Source: Candidatus Methylomirabilota bacterium (GTDB taxonomy: Bacteria > Methylomirabilota > Methylomirabilia > Methylomirabilales > JACQHM01). Taken from it: DNA of 16,374 bases. Every line of letters begins with the position of its first letter. Positions within the stretch are counted from its first letter, which is position 1. The notes under the pieces are model-generated. The model was not told where the DNA came from. It was given only the letters and a program-made list of their open reading frames with translations, and searched no databases. A program made the translations under genes and the position numbers. Below are positions 13,112-16,374 of the stretch, in pieces. Location of the stretch: the NCBI GenBank assembly GCA_016199025.1, contig JACQHM010000269.1, forward strand, positions 1-16,374, written 5' to 3'.

Positions 13112-15373
13112 ATGGAGACGATCCTGGTCATCGATGATGAGCCGTTTATGCGCCGGCTCTGTGATGACATGCTTTCCCTCCGTGGGTTCAAGGTGCTCAC
13201 CGCAGAGAGCGCCAAGGAAGGACTTGCCAAGCTGGAGCAGGGGGGGATTGATGTCGTCTTGTTGGACATCATGATGCCGGAGCTTTCCGGGATCGAGTTC
13301 CTCCCCATCGTGAAGAAAACGGACCCCTTCGTCTATGTCATCATTATGACCGCTTACGCCTCCCTGGAATCGGCTATTGAGGCTTTGAAGAAGGGGGCCT
13401 ACGATTACCTCCGAAAGCCCTTCCGGCCTCATGAGCTCTACCATTCTGTGGACAGGGCCATTGGCCGCCGCCGGGTTGAGCTGGAGAACAGAAAGCTCCT
13501 CCAAGACCTCCAGCGTAAGGTCCAGGAGCTCTCGACCTTAAACCGGGTGGGGCAGTCTATTCACTCCCTCCTGGAGATCGACCGGCTCTTGGAGAGGATC
13601 GTCCTCTCCATCGCCGCCGTCATGGAGGTAGAGATTGTCTCCCTCATGCTGATCGAAAAAGAGACGAATGAGATGACGATCAGGGCTGCCACCGGCCTCC
13701 CCGAGGAGATCACGAAGACGACCCGCCAGAAGGTGGGGACGGGGATCGCCGGGTGGGTGGCCCAGCACAGGGAGCCGCTTCTCGTCGATGACATCGAACA
13801 GGACCTCCGCTTCGCCAGACGGGAGAACCTGCCCCGGTATAGGACCAAATCCCTTTTGAGCGTTCCCTTGATCACCAAGGCGGGGGTCATCGGGGTCCTG
13901 AACGTCAACTCCAAAGTCTCGGGGGAGCCCTTTACCGAGCACGATTTGGAGCTGTTGACGACCTTCGCAAGCCAGGCCTCCTCCGCCATCGAGAACGCAG
14001 AGCTCTACGCCGAAATCCAGGGTTTCAACCGGAAGCTGGAAGAGGAGGTCAGGATCGCCACGGCAGAACTGGCTAAGAGTAATACGGAGTTAGAGCTCAA
14101 AGTCAAGGAGCTTAGGACCCTCTACGAGGCCAGTCGGGTGATGACCTCCACCTTGGATCCCCAGGAGTTGGCGACAAAGATGCTGGAGGAGGTGGGGAAG
14201 CTGATCCCCAACGATCGGGCAGAGATCTGGGTCTTCGACGAGGCGGCGGGGGAACTAAAAGTCCTGGCCACCTCCAAGGAAGCGGCTGCCCTCATCCCGC
14301 AGGGTGGTGTCCGCTTGGACGATCGCTCCAGCACGGCTTGGATCAGCAGGAACCGGGAGGCTCTCCTCATCCGGGAGATCAAGCCGGGGCTCGAGGTCTC
14401 GACGCAGCGTTGGCTGATAGGCGATAAGCCGGTGCGCTCCTATATTGGGGTTCCTCTCTTGAAGGGAGACAGGTTGGTCGGAACCTTGGAGCTGGCGAGC
14501 CGGACCCTGCAGGCGTTTCACGAAGGACACCTGGATACCCTGAAGGCGTTGGCTTCGCACCTAGCCATGGCTGTTGAAAATGCCAGGCTCTACTCCGAGA
14601 TCGAGCGGACCTTCATCGATACGTTAAGCGCCCTGGCCAACTCGTTGGAGGCCAAGGACGACTATACGATGAACCATTCAGAGCGGGTGACACAAGTCGC
14701 CTTGTTGATCGGCAAGCAGATGGGCCTCTCTCCCGACCGGCTCAGGGCCATCGAGATCGGCGGGAGGCTCCACGACGTGGGGAAGATCGGGGTCGCTGAC
14801 GAGGTCCTGAAGAGTGCAAACAAGCTCACCCCCGAGGAGAAGCGAATCATGGACCTTCATCCCTCCATCGGAGCGAGGATCCTCGAGCCGATCCAATTTT
14901 TGAAGGGGAAGGGGGTCAAGGAGGTGGTGGTCCAACACCAGGAACGATACGATGGGACAGGCTACCCTCAAGGTCTGAAAGGGGAGGAAATCGATCTGGG
15001 GGCGAGGATCCTGGCCGTGGCCGATGCCTACGATGCCATGATGTCCCGCCGCCGGTACCGGCGGAAGATCTTCACCCATGAGGACATCGTGGGGGAGTTC
15101 AAAAGGAACGCGGGGACCCAATTCGACCCGAAGGTGGTGGAGGCCTTCCTCCAGATCGAGAAGGACAGCATCCTGGACATCTACCCCTTGAGCGCCTCCT
15201 CCTTTGGCGGCCTCCTGTGGGTCGAGTGTGAGAGGTGTGGAGCCCAATTCCGGGTGGATGGCCAAAAGATCCCGGTGGAGGGGACAGAGGTCAAGTGCGC
15301 GAGATGTCAGCACCCGATCACCGTCAAGCCGCAGACCACGGTCTCCTCCCCTTCGACCAGCCGGGAGACTTGA
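13112..15373 (+). CDS. Multidomain response regulator: REC-GAF-GAF-HD-GYP with C-terminal Cys finger
   Basis: This is probably a cytoplasmic cyclic-di-GMP phosphodiesterase controlled by phosphorylation and small ligands. The domains in 753 residues begin with a receiver (1-120; D8, D9, phospho-acceptor D52 in LLDIMMPE, T80, K102). A GAF domain (about 150-297), a coiled-coil linker (297-345) and a second GAF (about 350-493) follow. The HD-GYP domain (about 500-690) contains E513, H522, HDVGKIG (554-560), H583 and DGTGYP (614-619). The family HHE reads H609-Q610-E611, a variant at a conserved histidine. A 35-residue tail (704-738) has C706-x2-C709 and C729-x2-C732 and resembles the MJ0042-type zinc finger. 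No membrane segment is visible. No partner kinase is adjacent; CheA of the upstream operon is a conceivable donor. The ATG gives the typical METILVIDDE. Confidence 0.93.
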   Translation: METILVIDDEPFMRRLCDDMLSLRGFKVLTAESAKEGLAKLEQGGIDVVLLDIMMPELSGIEFLPIVKKTDPFVYVIIMTAYASLESAIEALKKGAYDYLRKPFRPHELYHSVDRAIGRRRVELENRKLLQDLQRKVQELSTLNRVGQSIHSLLEIDRLLERIVLSIAAVMEVEIVSLMLIEKETNEMTIRAATGLPEEITKTTRQKVGTGIAGWVAQHREPLLVDDIEQDLRFARRENLPRYRTKSLLSVPLITKAGVIGVLNVNSKVSGEPFTEHDLELLTTFASQASSAIENAELYAEIQGFNRKLEEEVRIATAELAKSNTELELKVKELRTLYEASRVMTSTLDPQELATKMLEEVGKLIPNDRAEIWVFDEAAGELKVLATSKEAAALIPQGGVRLDDRSSTAWISRNREALLIREIKPGLEVSTQRWLIGDKPVRSYIGVPLLKGDRLVGTLELASRTLQAFHEGHLDTLKALASHLAMAVENARLYSEIERTFIDTLSALANSLEAKDDYTMNHSERVTQVALLIGKQMGLSPDRLRAIEIGGRLHDVGKIGVADEVLKSANKLTPEEKRIMDLHPSIGARILEPIQFLKGKGVKEVVVQHQERYDGTGYPQGLKGEEIDLGARILAVADAYDAMMSRRRYRRKIFTHEDIVGEFKRNAGTQFDPKVVEAFLQIEKDSILDIYPLSASSFGGLLWVECERCGAQFRVDGQKIPVEGTEVKCARCQHPITVKPQTTVSSPSTSRET

Positions 15374-15385
15374 TGGGGCAAGGGG

Positions 15386-16374
15386 TTATGGGTAGAGGCC
15401 CCGGAGCCTGTGGGCATCGGCCACCCGTTTTACCCCCAGCATGAGGGCCGCCGTCCTCAGATCCACCTTCTCTTCCTTGGCGAAGGCCGAGACCCGCTTG
15501 AACGCCTCCGTCATGATCTCCTGGAGGCGGAGGTTGATCTCCCGCTCCTTCCAGAAATAGAACTGGAGGTCCTGCACCCACTCGAAGTAAGAGACGGTGA
15601 CCCCACCGGCGTTGGCCAGGACATCGGGGATGATGAAAACACCTTTCTCTTGTAGGATCCGGTCGGCCTCCGGGGTGGTTGGGCCGTTGGCCCCTTCAGC
15701 AATGATCTTGGCCTTGATCCGCTCGGCGTTCCTCTCGGTGATCTGGCCGCCGAGGGCGGCCGGGATCAAGATGTCGCAGGGAAGCTCCAGAAGCTCCTCG
15801 TTGGAAACCTGGTCCCCCCCGTCCCGAAACTCCAGGAGGGGCTCCTTGGCCTTGACGGATCGGACCAGCTTCGGGATACCGAGGCCGTGGGGATTGTAAA
15901 GGCCTCCCTTCGACCCGCTCACGGCGACGACCCGGCAGCCTTCCTCGTAGAGAAGCCTGGCGGCCACGCTTCCCACGTTTCCGAAACCTTGGACGATGAC
16001 CCTGGCTCCTTCGAGGGGAAACCCCAGTTCCTTCGCCGCCGCCATGACCACGTAGGAAACTCCCCTTCCCGTTGCCTCGACCCTCCCCAAGGAGCCCCCC
16101 AAGAGCAGGGGTTTGCCGGTGACGACCCCTGGGACGGTGATCCCCTTCTGCATGCTGTAGGTGTCCATCATCCAGGCCATGACCTGCTCGTTGGTGTACA
16201 TGTCGGGGGCGGGAATATCCAGATCTGGGCCGATCATGAAGATGATCTCCGAGGTGTAGCGTCGGGTCATCCGCTCCAGCTCCGCCAGGGACATCCTGGT
16301 GGGATCGCAGCGGACCCCGCCTTTGGCACCTCCGTAAGGGAGCCCCATCAAGGAGCACTTCCAGGTCATGAGCA
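15386..16374 (-). CDS. gdhA: Glutamate dehydrogenase (Glu/Leu/Phe/Val family), C-terminal part
   Basis: This enzyme interconverts glutamate with 2-oxoglutarate and ammonia using NAD(P). The gene runs off the right edge: the frame is open to 16374 and the methionine at 16369 is internal (L-M-T-W-K-C in family members), so about 80-90 N-terminal residues are missing. Visible motifs are PYGGAKGGV with the substrate-binding and catalytic lysine region, PAPDMYTNEQVMAWMMD with the catalytic aspartate, the Rossmann loop QGFGNVGSVAA, and AEGANGPTTPEAD. At the end of the second Rossmann strand it reads VSGSKGG where many members have V-S-D-S. Coenzyme preference cannot be decided from this alone. The stop lies 12 bp from the stop of the converging HD-GYP gene with no visible hairpin terminator. 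Confidence 0.95.
   Translation of the reverse strand, partial: LMTWKCSLMGLPYGGAKGGVRCDPTRMSLAELERMTRRYTSEIIFMIGPDLDIPAPDMYTNEQVMAWMMDTYSMQKGITVPGVVTGKPLLLGGSLGRVEATGRGVSYVVMAAAKELGFPLEGARVIVQGFGNVGSVAARLLYEEGCRVVAVSGSKGGLYNPHGLGIPKLVRSVKAKEPLLEFRDGGDQVSNEELLELPCDILIPAALGGQITERNAERIKAKIIAEGANGPTTPEADRILQEKGVFIIPDVLANAGGVTVSYFEWVQDLQFYFWKEREINLRLQEIMTEAFKRVSAFAKEEKVDLRTAALMLGVKRVADAHRLRGLYP

Noticed and set aside
14678..15313. Long minus-strand open frame opposite the HD-GYP domain (211 codons)
   Set aside because: Antisense shadow; the plus-strand frame carries all catalytic motifs.

Overview
The window is a GC-rich, densely coded stretch of a bacterial chromosome. A lipoprotein resembling BamD, the outer-membrane assembly factor, points to a diderm (Gram-negative type) cell. 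Several genes have flavours common in deep-branching or thermophilic lineages: an archaeal-type nicotinate phosphoribosyltransferase with a C-terminal Cys cluster, a three-cysteine LarE, and a Thermotoga-like CheA P2 domain with CheC. No rRNA, tRNA, IS element, phage gene or CRISPR array is visible. The lineage cannot be fixed from this sequence; something near Desulfobacterota, NC10 or Nitrospirota is only a guess.

Left part (1-6565): the C-terminal end of ClpX, a terminator/promoter pair, then a same-strand run of bamD-like lipoprotein, TPR protein, rsmA, a stand-alone receiver protein, nicotinate phosphoribosyltransferase, a secreted NTF2-like protein and thiL. These are tightly spaced, mostly 0-40 bp, so probably largely co-transcribed. 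They cover envelope assembly, ribosome maturation, and NAD and thiamine cofactor supply.

Middle (6614-13057): a short membrane-anchored coiled-coil protein resembling the N-terminus of M23 peptidases, a 282-bp gap with a striking nested inverted repeat, then a compact chemosensory operon mcp-cheW-cheY-cheA-cheC followed by larE. The receptor has almost no extracytoplasmic domain. CheC keeps one of its two phosphatase sites. No cheR, cheB or cheD is present in the window.

Right part (13112-16374): a 753-residue REC-GAF-GAF-HD-GYP protein ending in a zinc-finger-like Cys cluster, most likely a cyclic-di-GMP phosphodiesterase, converges with a glutamate dehydrogenase gene on the minus strand that runs off the right edge.

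The most unusual non-coding signal is a 7-bp periodic repeat (core GTCT, or AGAC in the opposite orientation). It covers the 3' end of larE and the leader of the HD-GYP gene, with related fragments in two other intergenic gaps (near 4870 and 9112). Its two orientations form an imperfect inverted repeat that could bury the likely ribosome binding site of the HD-GYP gene.
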